Shown: piece by piece, positions 1-10,731 of the stretch | How positions within the stretch are numbered: the first letter of the stretch is position 1 | How the letters are laid out: every line of letters starts with the position of its first letter | Source: Pristionchus mayeri | Lineage: Eukaryota > Nematoda > Chromadorea > Rhabditida > Neodiplogasteridae | NCBI GenBank assembly: GCA_036245805.1 | Contig: BTRK01000005.1 | Coordinates: 11,904,001 to 11,968,000, forward strand | Direction: 5' to 3' | DNA: 64,000 nucleotides | Program-made: the position numbers and the translations under genes | The notes under the pieces: generated by a model | Told to the model about the DNA's origin: nothing | The model's input: the letters and a program-made list of their open reading frames with translations, nothing else | Database searches by the model: none

Positions 1-170
1 AGAGAAGAGATGTGCAAGAGCACGGACGCTCAATCGAAAGAGGATGAAAAGAGCTTCTGAAATCATTTTTGAGCGAGTGATTTGGTTAAGAATGAAGACT
101 GTGCTCCGCCGATCTCACTTTCTCGAGCGAAACTGTCCTCGCCGAGTGGGCGGAGTTTGTGGTGTCTACC
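1..170. repeat. Partial copy of a palindromic repeat (same family as 38440-38785)
   Basis: The stretch reading GAAAGAGGATGAAAAGA, then a CGAGTGATTTGGTTA segment, then GAATGAAGACTGTGCTCC and CGAGTGGGCGGAGTTTG, matches the reverse complement of 38440-38580 segment by segment and also the right arm of the palindrome at 38640-38785. The window begins inside this copy, so its outer boundary is not visible. No coding function is apparent. Identity was judged by eye. Confidence 0.7.
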
Positions 171-289
171 CAAGGAACTAGATCTGACCCAAGGAACTGG
201 GTTACGGTAGTCAGTTGGGTACTGTATAATCGATTGTTCACGACACCAGACCGATTGTGCACGTAGCCAGGACATCCTAAAAATAAAGC

Positions 290-500
290 TAGTTCGTGAT
301 TGTCGGGGTTACGGTAGTGGGATACGGTATTTGGTGGTACTGTACTATCGATTGGATACGGTACTTTGAATTTTTAATTAGGGTACGGTAATTTCAATTT
401 TTGAAAAAAATCAGTTTGCAGTAATCGGGGTTACGGTAGCTATATACGGTATCAGGAAGTACTGTACTATCGATTGGTACAGTACTTAGTCTTGACCTAC
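290..500. repeat. TACGGTA/TACTGTA-rich interspersed sequence
   Basis: Short units built around GGGTTACGGTAG and GTACTGTACTATCGATTGG recur several times here. The same TACGGTA/TACCGTA word fills introns of both PP1 paralogues (4140-4500, 5690-5720, 6000-6180, 8000-8310, 8690-8720, 9010-9480). C. elegans is known to carry dispersed TACNGTA repeats; whether this is the same family is inference. Confidence 0.6.
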
Positions 501-1008
501 CCATGACCTACCATCGATTTTTGACCATGACCCGGGGTTCATGCTTGCTCCAGGGGGGGGGGGGGGGTGCGCAAGCATGAATAGGGGTTCATGGGGGTCG
601 CCGGCGGCGTGGACACCTATGATGGCGATTAAGGGGTGGTTCAGTAATCGATGCTTGCATACTCGTATGTTGGGGGCGGTTCGAATTTCTTCAGGGAGTT
701 GGGAATATAATCTGGATGTTCTAACAGGAAAGGGAATGAAATCTAGAAAGATGCGCGATATTCCTGTATTATCGTCTTTTTAGTGCGAAAAAACTGGTTG
801 ACCTCATGATTTTGTTGTTCTTTTTTACCTTAGTAGCAGTGTGAAGAAGATGGATACAGAACAAGTAAAAAAGTAACGTAGTAGTAAGATTTGTTTGCTA
901 CGAAACAACTTGTTGAGGTCAATAACTTGTTGATCTCCAATGTTGCACAAAAAACTCGTTTATCATTGGTCATTCTAAACTTTTGATCACATAATCTTTT
1001 TCTAATCC
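501..1008. other. Intergenic; G-run and upstream region of the decayed PP1 copy
   Basis: No supported gene. A pure G tract lies near 551-567. From about 920 the sequence matches the upstream region of the intact PP1 gene (reverse strand, about 9745-9815), for example CTCGTTTATCATTGGTCATT. This marks the promoter-side limit of the inverted duplication. The 80-codon frame at 541-783 has no acceptor or homology and is not called. Confidence 0.6.
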
Positions 1009-1020
1009 ATTATCTCATTC
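1009..1020 (+). repeat. 5' target-site duplication of the RTE element (ATTATCTCATTC)
   Basis: The 12-mer ATTATCTCATTC is found immediately 5' of the retrotransposon and again at 3928-3939 immediately 3' of it. The intact PP1 paralogue has the same motif once in the corresponding promoter position (reverse strand near 9710-9735), which serves as an empty site. Confidence 0.85.
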
Positions 1021-3927
1021 ATTCTGGGTTCTCAAGTGTGTGGCGAGCGGTTGAGTGCGATTTCGTCTCTCCGTCTCCGGTTCCGCCCGCCCGGATTCCC
1101 TCTCCCAGACGCGTTGGCACGCGGGAGTTGTACGCCGCCACGATGGGTCGCCACTTCTACATCGGCACCATCAACGCCAGGACGCTCGGCCCAAGGGAGA
1201 AGCAGTCGGAGATGGAACTCGCCCTCGACAAGATCAAGTGGGACGTGGTTGCAGTGCAGGAAGCCAGGATTGTGGGTTGTGCCTCGTTCAATCTTACATC
1301 CTCAGGCACTGTAGTCTACCACTCGGGCGGGCCCACTGCTTCCCATGGCGTGGCATTTTTGCTTCGACCGCAACTCGCGCGCGGAGCTGTGTTCAATGGC
1401 CTCTCCCCTCGTTTGGCCACTCTGCTCCTTCCCGACCTACGGCTCTTCCTGGTCTGCGCTTACGCCCCTACGTCTTCCTACGATGACGACGCGTATGAAG
1501 ACTTCCTAGACCAGGTTGAGACCGCCCTGCGGAGTGCCCCAAAAGGCCATATGCCAGTTCTGGTTGGTGACTTCAACTGTCGAGTGGCGAGGGAACCTGG
1601 CAATGAAAGATTTGTCGGTAACTTTGCCTCTCCCACACCGAACTCACGCGGACGCTGCTTCACTGAGCTCTGCGTGAGGAACAGACTGCGCATCCTGAAC
1701 ACGTTCCCCAAGAGACGGCACGGTCGAATCTGGACCTGGCGATCCCCAAACGGCTCCGCATTCCACCAAATTGACTACGTTGCAGCGCCCGCCACAGCGA
1801 GAGTAGTCAACTGTGGAGTCGTTGGTCGGTTTGAGTTTGACTCCGACCATCGCCTTGTTCGGATGTGCCTCTCCCTCCCTGGCAAGGCGAGGCAGAAAAG
1901 ATGCAGGGAGCGGCTAGATTTCGATCGAACCGCTTTTACTGTCAACGCAAACCTTCTCGCGTCACTGCCCCTTGCCCGCCCCAGTTCTGCCGCCGACGCC
2001 TATACTACGGTAAAGGCTTTCACGGAGACCGCGGCAACGAACTGCTGGAGGAAGCGCCAATCCCCTTCTTGGATCTCGAGTGGAACGCGGAAGCTCCTAG
2101 CGATGCGCCATGAATTGCAATCCAACTCCCAACAAGCTGTCGCCTACTCAGCTGCCTGCAAAGCTGCCCGGACGAGTTTCGTCGATGACATCAGGAAGCG
2201 AAAGGAGGCGCAAGCACGGCAAGCAGCAACCATGGGAAGGAGCATCGTGAAGAGCATGCTGAGTCTGCAAACCTCAAAGAAGCGCCTTCTAGTTCCCCAC
2301 CCTGTAACTGGTGCTCTCTCTCAAGCAGCTACCAAGACAGTGGTCCAGAGCTTCTTTGACGGTCTCTACACCCCTGCAGTTCAGTGTCCACTCCCAGTCC
2401 CTCCTCAGCCTCTGGATCCCCTTCCTCCCTTCCTACCGATGAGGTCAGCAAAGCGATGTCCCAACTCAAGTGTGGTCACTCACCCGGTTCGGATGGCATT
2501 CTCCCTGATATGCTATACCACTCTCGAAACCACCTTGCTCCCGTTATCGCTGATCTACTCAACTATCTGGTAGATGGAGAGGCTGTTCCAAGCGACCTGA
2601 CCGAAGCAATTGTCACTCTTCTGCACAAGAAAGGAGACCCTACCAACATTGGGAACTTCCGTCCCATCTCCCTCCTCACCGTTTCCCTGAAGACAATGAC
2701 CAAAGTCATTCTTCAGAGACTCGAAACTGTGCTTGAAGAAACAGAGTCCTCGGAACAAACCGGCTTCCGGCGTGGCTACAGTACTCTCGACAACCTGCAT
2801 TCCATCAAGCAGGTCGCTGAACGAACCTCCGAGTACGGCATCCCACTCTACTTGGCGTTCGTCGACTTCAAGAAGGCGTTCGACTGTGTGGAGTGGAATG
2901 CCTGCTGGCAAGCCCTCTTCTCGTTCGGAGCCCATCCCTCCCTCGCCCACGTGTTGCGCCGTCTCTACGAGTCCTCCTGTACACTCATTCGAGTCAATGA
3001 GGAACTCGTCCCTGTCACAGTGAGAAGAGGAGTACGCCAAGGTGATACCCTATCCCCTCGACTCTTCAACGCAGTGCTACGATCAGCCATGGACAACATA
3101 GACTGGGAGTCGGATGAAATTAGAATCGACGGAGAGAACCTTTGCCACTTGGAATATGCCGATGATGTGGCTCTCGTTGCTAAATCTCGACCCGAACTGG
3201 AACGAATGCTCAAGAAACTGATGGATGCGTGCAGCCGAGTTGGTCTCGAAGTGAATGCAAGCAAGACAACCTCCTCACCTCCTGCACCTCTACCCGCAAT
3301 CCAATCATCATCGACAATCTGCGATTCGAATTCGTCGATAGCGCCACCTATCTCGGAGGAAGAATAGCTCTTCCCTTGGATCATTCCGACGAAATAGAAC
3401 ACCGGATTCGATTAGGGTGGCTGGCCTGGAGTAAGCTCTCGCACCTCCTATCTTCTCGAATTCTGTCCATCAAGATCAGGAGGAGAGTCTTCGAGAGCTG
3501 CATCACGGCTACAGTTCTCTATGGGTGTGAAGTATGGGCTCTGAGATCTAGCGAGAAGGAGAGGCTGAGAGTCACCCAGAGGAAGATGGAAAGAAAGATG
3601 CTTGGAGTCACGCTGAGGGACAGATGGAGGAATGACCGCGTGAGAGGGATTACCAAGCTGAGAGACTGGAATGAGGAAGGATTGAAACGAAAAGCGCGCT
3701 GGGCCCTCAAGATCAGAAGAATGGGAGTGGAACAGTGGAGCCGTGTGACAACTGTCTGGACTCCATTCAATAGGACTCGTCCCCCCGGAAAGCCTCGCGC
3801 GCGATGGAGAGACGACCTATCCCGAGCTATTGGCAGCCATTGGTGGAGTGCAACTTATGAAGACTACCGACCTATCATCTTCTGAGCGTTTCCGCCTGAT
3901 AAGATAAATTGATTGATTGATTGATTG
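1021..3927 (+). mobile_element. RTE-clade non-LTR retrotransposon, frameshifted
   Basis: The likely ORF starts at 1143. The N-terminal half is an endonuclease/exonuclease/phosphatase-type nuclease with GTINARTLG, VVAVQEARI, VGDFNCRV, IDYVAAP and SDHRLV. The reverse transcriptase follows with LAFVDFKKAFDCVEW, GVRQGDTLSPRLFNAVL and the catalytic LEYADDVALVA. The C-terminal part contains LYGCEVWAL and ends at 3885. Reading continues through three frames: the switches fall at about 2380-2440 and about 3250-3300, so the copy is probably inactive as read. A (TTGA/GATT)n tail at 3907-3930 and the flanking 12-bp duplication complete the element. The nuclease start and short tail are typical of RTE/BovB-type LINEs. 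It is inserted in the promoter of the decayed PP1 copy, in the same orientation. Confidence 0.9.
1143..3885 (+). pseudogene. RTE endonuclease-reverse transcriptase ORF, two frameshifts
   Basis: This encoded the single polyprotein of the RTE element, which nicks target DNA and copies the element RNA by target-primed reverse transcription. The catalytic residues are preserved: nuclease SDH near 1845 and RT YADD near 3155-3166. Two frame changes break the protein into nuclease, RT and C-terminal pieces. Because the active-site motifs are intact, the decay looks recent, or the shifts could be sequencing errors. Confidence 0.8.
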
Positions 3928-4834
3928 ATTATCTCATTCCATTGTGTCCAATCCGTCTCTTCATTAGTGCACTCTCTCCTCATTTCCCTTTCTTATCTTC
4001 TCTCATCTCGATCTCCTTTATCTCCTCCTCCATTCATTTCATCCTCTGCTTCTCATGCCGAGTGGTTTCAACGTCGACGACCTCTTGGGGAGGATCTACT
4101 CTGCGGGCGCAGGGAGAAGTCGTCTAACGAATCTGGTACGTGTCCCCTCCCTCTACTCTACACCGTACCCCTTTCCTGATCTACCGTAATAATCTATCTT
4201 CATCTACCGCAACCCCTCTCCTACTCTACCCTAATCCTCTCTCCTACTCTACCGTAATCCTCTCCCCTACTCTACCGTAACCACTCCTTTTGAGGTCACG
4301 GAGAAGGACCTCGTCATGTGTTGCAGTGCAGTGAAAGCAGTTTTCGCAGGGCAGCCTTCCCTACTTGAAATCAGCCCTCCAGTCATCGTGGTTGGAGACA
4401 TCCGCGGACGGGTACCGTACCCTACCCATCTCCCTCCCTACTGACCCCTCATCTACAGTACTTCCCACCTACAGTACTCCCCCACCTACAGTACCTACAG
4501 TATGACTTCTGACAATTTTTGCAGTTGGATGATCTTCTTCGCATTTTCGACCGTCAGGGCTTCCCGCCCGATTCCAACTACCTCTTCCTCGGGAACTACG
4601 TCGATAATGCATCCAAGAATATCGAGGCGATCATCCTTATGTTCTGCTACAAGATCAAGTGAGTACACCGTACTCTCGTGGTGTGCTGTATCTCTTCGAC
4701 CCTTCAGGTTCCCCGAGAACTTTTTCATGCTCCGTGGTAGTCATGAGACTTCAATCAACCGCGTCTATGGATTCTACGAGGAGTGTTGCCGGCGATACGG
4801 CACCGTTGGAAAGCGTCTGTGGATGGTTTTCAAT

Positions 4835-5571
4835 GTGACTTACACATCTTCTTCTCTACCGTAATCCCTCTCCTACTCTCCACCCTTCCCTATAGTATAT
4901 TCGTTAACTCGGGTATTGCGCACACACAAACAGATAATTTAATGTTCGTTAGAACTCACGTTGTACTGTGGGAGCAGCTCACGAGTAGGGATGACAAAGG
5001 AAGGATTTTTTCGAGTATTCCAATTCCGAAAATCGGCAGTAACATGCAAATTAGTTAGGAAACATATGGAAGAGTCGATTCCGATCGATTCCAAATCCAT
5101 TGATGATCATTTTACCATATGTATACGTTCAAAAATGTGTACATATTACCGATTTATTCAAAAATCCTTCCGGAAGGATTGGTGTTTTTCAGAAATTTTC
5201 GATTTTTCAATTTTAAATGCAAATGACAATTGACATCCCTGCTAATTACACTTGTATATGAGGGTGTGCGTACCTTGAACTCATTATTCCAGTAAAATCA
5301 CGAAGTTGCTTTAAGTTTAATTTTAGCAATCGATTTTTGATTTTTCTCATCCTTCCTTTGTCATCCCCACTCACGAGTCGAAAAGTAGCATCAATAAAGC
5401 ATTGTCAGCTCGCCAGTTGATTCTTCATTTCGACTAGCGAATGATGAGCAGCTCGCAATAATTATACCAGTCCTATCGCATCTTCCCTACTGTATTCTCC
5501 CATGTTGCTTACCGTACTCCCCCGTCTTCCCTACGGTACTCTCCCATCTTACTTTCAATTCTTCCGTTCAG
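4835..5571. other. Enlarged intron of the PP1 pseudogene with inserted unidentified sequence
   Basis: The corresponding intron of the intact copy is only 46 bp (8840-8885). Here about 690 bp of AT-rich sequence has been added. No TIRs or ORF of recognised family was found. Short TACGGTA-type words flank it on the 3' side. Confidence 0.6.
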
Positions 5572-5999
5572 GACACATTCAACTGGATGCCCCTGACTGC
5601 CCTCATTGGAGGTCGAATCCTCTGTATGAACGGAGGTCTCTCTCCGCTACTTGAATCTCTCGATCAACTGAGAAACCTGCCTCGTCCCCAGGTACGGTAC
5701 CCCTTACCGTACCCCGAGCAAACTGTTGCAGGAACCTGCCCGCGGTTCGATTGGTGAGGATCTGCTGTGGGCTGATCCACATCCCTAGCTCAAGGGATGG
5801 GAGGTACTGTAGTGCCCTATCGTGCCTGATCTTTGATCTTTGATCTTGAGGTGAACAATCGTGGATGTTCTTATCTCTTCGGTTCGGACGTCGTGCTGAG
5901 AAAGTGCAATGCTCTGGGAATCGATATGATTGTCCGTAGCCACCAGGTACTGCAGTAGATCTTGGACGATCGATGAGGGATTCATTTGAATGGTAAGAG

Positions 6000-6180
6000 A
6001 GGGAGAGGGGTACGGTATAGGAGGAGGGTTTACGGTATAGTAGGAGGAGTACGGTATAGGAGGAGGGGATACGGTATAGATAGAGGGGTACGGTATAGGA
6101 GGTGGGTACGGTATAGGAGTAGGGGTACGGTATAGGAGGCGGGGGTACGGTATAGGAGGCGAGGGTACGGTATATAGTGT
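6000..6180 (+). repeat. Tandem GGGTACGGTATAGGAGG array
   Basis: Nine occurrences of TACGGTATA can be counted, spaced about 16-22 bp apart by G/A-rich spacers. The array occupies the position where the paralogue has its [11 protein letters not shown] exon and neighbouring intron. The intron of the intact copy (8000-8307) carries the same word in the same orientation relative to the gene. Confidence 0.85.
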
Positions 6181-6288
6181 TCATTTCAGGTGGACCAAGA
6201 GATGCACTGCACGTTCGAGCAGTTTGAGCACATAAATGAGACGAGAACTGCGATGATATCGATTGCCAAGAAGGGAATGTTCGATTAG

Positions 6289-7841
6289 GATTCCCCTGTC
6301 GGCAGAGACGAATGGCACAACGAGATTATGATGATAAAAGTGATAAAAGTGATCCAAACTTTTTTTTTCTATTCGCATGAGCATGAAGCGAAATATCACA
6401 TCGGAGTAGAGTGATGGCGGCACATTCGTGAGAAGGAATTCATGATTTTCAGGATGATTGTATCTACAGTACAAATTAGCCCTGTTTTAAGTTTAGTCGG
6501 ACAGCACGTAAATCACAAATTGCGAATCACAACAATAATGATACTCTTTCGCTTTCATATCACCTTTGTACTCGTGCCCCTACTTGAACGTGAACAATAT
6601 AATGCAATTATTATTATGTTGTTCTACCACTGTGTAACATGTCTAATATCGACGAACGCAAACATGGCGAGGCATTGAATTTGAAAAAAAAGAGTGATCG
6701 ATCTGTGGTGTATTTTTAATTGGTCGGGCAGATCTGCTGCAGTGTGTGCTGAATATAGTATATAAGCCCGTATCCATTAGGTGTCGAAGCAGAATTACAA
6801 TGTCGCAATACCCCACTCCTCAAATTTCGCAATGGGAAGAATTGCGATATTGCAATTCTTCTCCGGATAGCCAGTCCTACTTTTCATCATTAAAGGAGGA
6901 GTAAACTCAAAATTCAATTTTTGAAGCTATCATATGCACGGCCCAGAGCTCCACAACAATAAGAAGTTCCGAAATTTTCACATTGATATCTCCATTCCGA
7001 ACAGAGTTATAGCTAGTTGGCTGGGAGCCAGATCAGGGAAAGCTCAGGGAAGGGGGCGAGATAGCACGCGACTTGTAGAGAGTGCGTCCCTAGGTGAAAC
7101 ATATTCCAACCGGGCGCGCGTTTGCATTTAGTCCTCCTTTAACGACATCAGCAGAATAAACAACAATGGAGAGGTTAGAATGCACATTGTTCGAAATCAG
7201 TCAAAACTTTATGACCAACCTGATAGTTACCGTGGGTAATAAGCCGGATGAGCACTAGCTGCCTTTGATATATCAAAGGCGGCATGATGCCATAATTCTC
7301 AACCTAGGGCCGTTACCGTGCCTGTGTCAGCACCATTGCCTGACCTTCAAAAGCAACTAGCCAAATATTTGTTTGTGGTTGCATATCATCACACTCATCA
7401 TTCCCTTGCTCTCTAATCAGCAAGCCTTTTATCTGCATCTTTCAATAGGACACATATTTGGAGTCTTTTTTGGAAGTTTAATGCGGAGAACGATTTGCTT
7501 CTTATCATCTCAGAAGAGCGTCATAATTCCCCCCCCCCCCCCCCAATGAAGCACCCGCACTCTGATCAGATGCTCCCATTGAGAAGTAGTTGGCAATACG
7601 AGGGGAGGCAACGATCTATTTACGCCTCCCCTCCTCCGGATTGTAAAAACCCTATTGAGAAGGACGTCCTTGAAGATGACAAATCCACACTCAAGGTTCA
7701 GCCGTCACTCCTCCGTCATTCCTCCCTTTCTTCATTCTTTATTGTTTTTGGATGCGTGTGCATACAAGTGGGGTATGAATCACTTTTATCATTTTATCAT
7801 CATAATCTAGTACTGCCATTCGTTTTTGGCGACTGAGGGAA
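6289..7841. other. Intergenic between the convergent PP1 copies
   Basis: The first about 70 bases (near 6310-6360, GATTATGATGATAAAAGTGA) match the 3' flank of the intact copy in inverse orientation (7780-7815), marking the 3' limit of the duplication. A C-run lies at about 7530-7546. The rest is AT-rich and I see no supported gene in it. Confidence 0.5.
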
Positions 7842-9600
7842 TCATTTCTGATTCTGATTCTTATTCTTAAAGTAAAGGGCTTTCAGGTCTCTCAGTGACA
7901 TTTGTTCTAGTGGCACTTCTGGTGCCGGTGGCGGTGCCACAGTTTTCTCTTTTGGCACAAACTGCACGAATTTGCAGCGCATCTCCTCATCCACCTGCAA
8001 ATCAACAATTTAAACCGTACCACATACCGTACCCCATGCCTTTCTCCCTTAATTCGTCATATACCGTACTCCCCTCCCTCTAAACCGTATCCGTCCCTTC
8101 CCCACATATCGTACCACTCACCACCCATAACGTAGTCCCTCCTTCATTATACCGTACCCACCTCCTCCCTAGCCCATACACCGTATTCCCTCCCTTTTCT
8201 TGTTTCCATACTGCTAATCTATGGTACAATCATTACAGTACCATCATTACAGTGCCTACCGTAATTTAATTATCTACCTTAATTACCGTACCATCTATCT
8301 ACCGTACCTTCATTATGGCTGCGGTGTTGTCGAACTGTCCACAGTAGTGCGGGGCCGAGAAGAGCGTTACCAGACGACGAGAGGCAAAGAATTCGTATCC
8401 ATCTTGGACCACCTCAAGGGATACCGTAGACATCGAGACCGGCCAATCAATACTACAGTACCTGATGTGCGCGGGCAATCAAATCGATGCCCATAAATCG
8501 ACAAAATTCCATCGCAACATCCTGACCGAAGACGTAAGCCGCTCCACGGGTGCTCGGCTAAGAGAAGATCAAAGATCAGATGGAGACGCGAAGCACTGCA
8601 ATACCTGCCAACCCTTCACCCAGGGGTCGGGATCAGACCACAGCAGATCCATACTCATCGAAGGCTTGGGAGGATCCTGCAACAGTTCTAGTAGGGTACG
8701 GTAGGAAGGGGTACGGTACCTGGGGACGAGGCAGGTTTCTCAGTTGGTCGAGCGAGGAAAGTTGAGGAGATAGGCCCCCGTGCATCGAGAGAATACGACC
8801 TCCAGTGAGGGCAGTCAGGGGCATCCAGTTGAATGTGTCCTGAATGGAAGATTGGATACGGCAGAGTAGGAGATGCGTAAGTCACATTGAAAATCGCCCA
8901 GAGCCGAGTGCTCTTGTATCGACGGTTGCACTCCTCGTAGAATCCATAGACAAGGTTGATGGCATAGCACTCATGATTACCACGGAGCATGAAGAAGTTC
9001 TCGGGATACCTGAAGGGCGGAGAGTACAGGCACACCTCCAGAGTACGGTAGCACACCACGCGCGTACGGTACTCACTTGATCTTGTAGCAGAACATTAGG
9101 GTGATGGTCTCGATGTTCTGGCGTCCTCTATCGACGTAGTCACCGAGGAAGAGGTAGTTGGAATCGGGAGGGAAGCCCTCCTTGTCGAAGATGCGCAGAA
9201 GATCCGGGTACTGTAAGTAACACGTTGAGGAGTACCAGGAGATGGATACGGTAGGTGAGGTGAGGGGTACTGTAGGTGGGGGAGGGGTACTGTACCTGTC
9301 CATGGATGTCTCCACAGATGGTGACTGGAGGGCTGATTTCAAGCATGGAAGGCTGCCCTGCGAAAACTGCCTTCACTGCACTGCAACACATGACGAGCTC
9401 CTGCTCCGTGACCTCAAAATGAGCGGTTACGGTAGAATAGGAGAGGGGATTACGGTAGATGAGGAGAGGGGAGAGAAGGGTACGGTGCAGACTGGGCCCG
9501 GAGGAAAGGAGGTACATACCGATTGAGTGAGACGACCTCCCGGTGCCCCGACATTGAGGATCTTCGACAAGAGTTCGTCGACATTGAAACCACTCGCCAT
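7842..9600 (-). CDS. PP1-like serine/threonine protein phosphatase, intact
   Basis: Nine exons in frame: 9520-9600, 9296-9412, 9077-9210, 8886-9009, 8720-8839, 8605-8676, 8462-8557, 8308-8412, 7842-7994, giving 333 residues, the usual PP1 length. Catalytic motifs of the PPP family appear in order: [29 protein letters not shown] and [11 protein letters not shown] (usual form SAPNYCGEFDN). These bind the two active-site metals and phosphate, so the enzyme should dephosphorylate phosphoserine and phosphothreonine in the cytosol or nucleus. The short tail ends in a lysine/asparagine-rich stretch. Introns are full of TACGGTA-type repeats. It is the inverted paralogue of the decayed copy at 4055-6288. 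Nematodes carry many PP1-like genes, several sperm-enriched; no specific orthologue is assigned. Confidence 0.92.
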
Positions 9601-10731
9601 GAGAGGCAGAGGATGAAATGAATGGAGGAGGAGATGGAGGAGGTCGAGATGAGAGAAGATAAGAAAGGGAAATGCGGAGAGAGTGCACGAATTAAGAGAC
9701 GGAGTGGACACAATGGAATGAGATAATTTGATCAGAGAGGATTAGGCGATCAAAAGTTTAAAATGACCAATGATAAACGAGTTGTTTTTGCGAAACTTTC
9801 AGGATCAACAAGTGATGAAGTAAACAATTTTTTTCATTGTTTTTAAAGGCTGTCAAATCGATCGAGAGCATTGGACCACTCCGATTCTCTCTCTCTTCCT
9901 TCTCTCCCCCCTTCTTTTTTCCATCTCTTGTTTTTTCGATATCAAAAAGCGAACGTCACTGTGCTTATTTGTTCTGTATCGAGCTACTTAACGCTGCTAC
10001 TAAGTAGGGAGAACATGGACTTAATCTTTGATCTTTGTTATCTAATCTTTCAGCATGTCATACTTTCGATTTTCTTTTTTTAAATATTTTGTTAGAGCTG
10101 ATTCGGAATCCCCTTACGAAATTCTAAATAAGTCTTCCTGTTTTTGTTTTCTATCATACGTTGACACACATTAGTTCTATGATACGTGGGCCGGTGATGG
10201 GTTTTCAGACCTTCGAAAAATGTAGATCTCCCGACAATTGCGGATTATTGAGAAACAAGCCATGTTTGAGCAATGCCACATACAAACATGATGTTGTCAT
10301 GTTTTATGGTATATGTGAAATGTGAAAAGCGCGTTGTTCTGTATGGGAGCAAACTGTTGACTAATACTACATAAATCTATTTCCGATGTACTCTACGACA
10401 TATTCTAGTAGTACGTAGTTATTTGATCTTATTGTTATCTGAGTTGAGAACCACCTAATTAACTGTTAACAATCACCACATTACCACGTCCTTATTCTTG
10501 CGTACAATTCACCTGTTTTTTCCGGGCTCTAAGCACCGTCAACATAATAAATATGTATACAGTAATTCGTGCATTCGGGTAACTTCCTTATGCGATAGTA
10601 CATTGCTATTTCAGGCGAGCAATAAAGGCGTACAATTTTACGACTATAATATGAGAAATCAGTAGAACACAAAATTACGCCTACAACACGTTCACTTTCA
10701 GAGCCTCCATCCACCTTCAGGATTTGTTTCA
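9601..10731. other. Promoter side of PP1 gene and intergenic
   Basis: Immediately upstream of the start codon (9601-9820) the sequence matches the split promoter of the decayed copy (910-1020 plus 3928-4054). Beyond that is AT-rich sequence with no exon I can support. The minus frame 10529-10789 overlaps the first exon of the next gene and is not called. Confidence 0.5.

Larger units (their letters stand above)
4055..6288 (+). pseudogene. Decayed PP1-like Ser/Thr phosphatase, inverted paralogue of 7842-9600
   Basis: Exons align one-to-one with the intact minus-strand gene: 4055-4135, 4295-4411, 4525-4658, 4708-4834, 5572-5691, 5732 onward, an exon near 5867-5947, and a terminal exon 6190-6288. 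Nearly every metal-binding motif is altered: GDIHGQ reads GDIRGR, GDYVDRG reads GNYVDNA, RGNHE reads RGSHE, MHGG reads MNGG, RAHQ reads RSHQ. In exon 6 a TGG of the paralogue is TAG (5786-5788), truncating the product at about 211 residues. The exon carrying the SAPxYCG motif is missing; its place is filled with TACGGTA repeats. Intron 4 is enlarged to about 740 bp. Frame is open until the stop, so a short inactive pseudophosphatase could still be made, but pseudogene is the simpler call. Confidence 0.85.

Noticed and set aside
541..783. 80-codon frame near the G-run
   Set aside because: No splice context, unusual composition caused by the G tract, no homology seen.
2555..3040. 161-codon minus frame
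   Set aside because: Antisense to the RTE reverse transcriptase.
5603..6184. 193-codon minus frame rich in SYTVP repeats
   Set aside because: A translation of the TACGGTA tandem array and antisense pseudogene exons.
9140..9688. 182-codon minus frame
   Set aside because: It reads through PP1 introns and the upstream region; the spliced model explains the exon parts.
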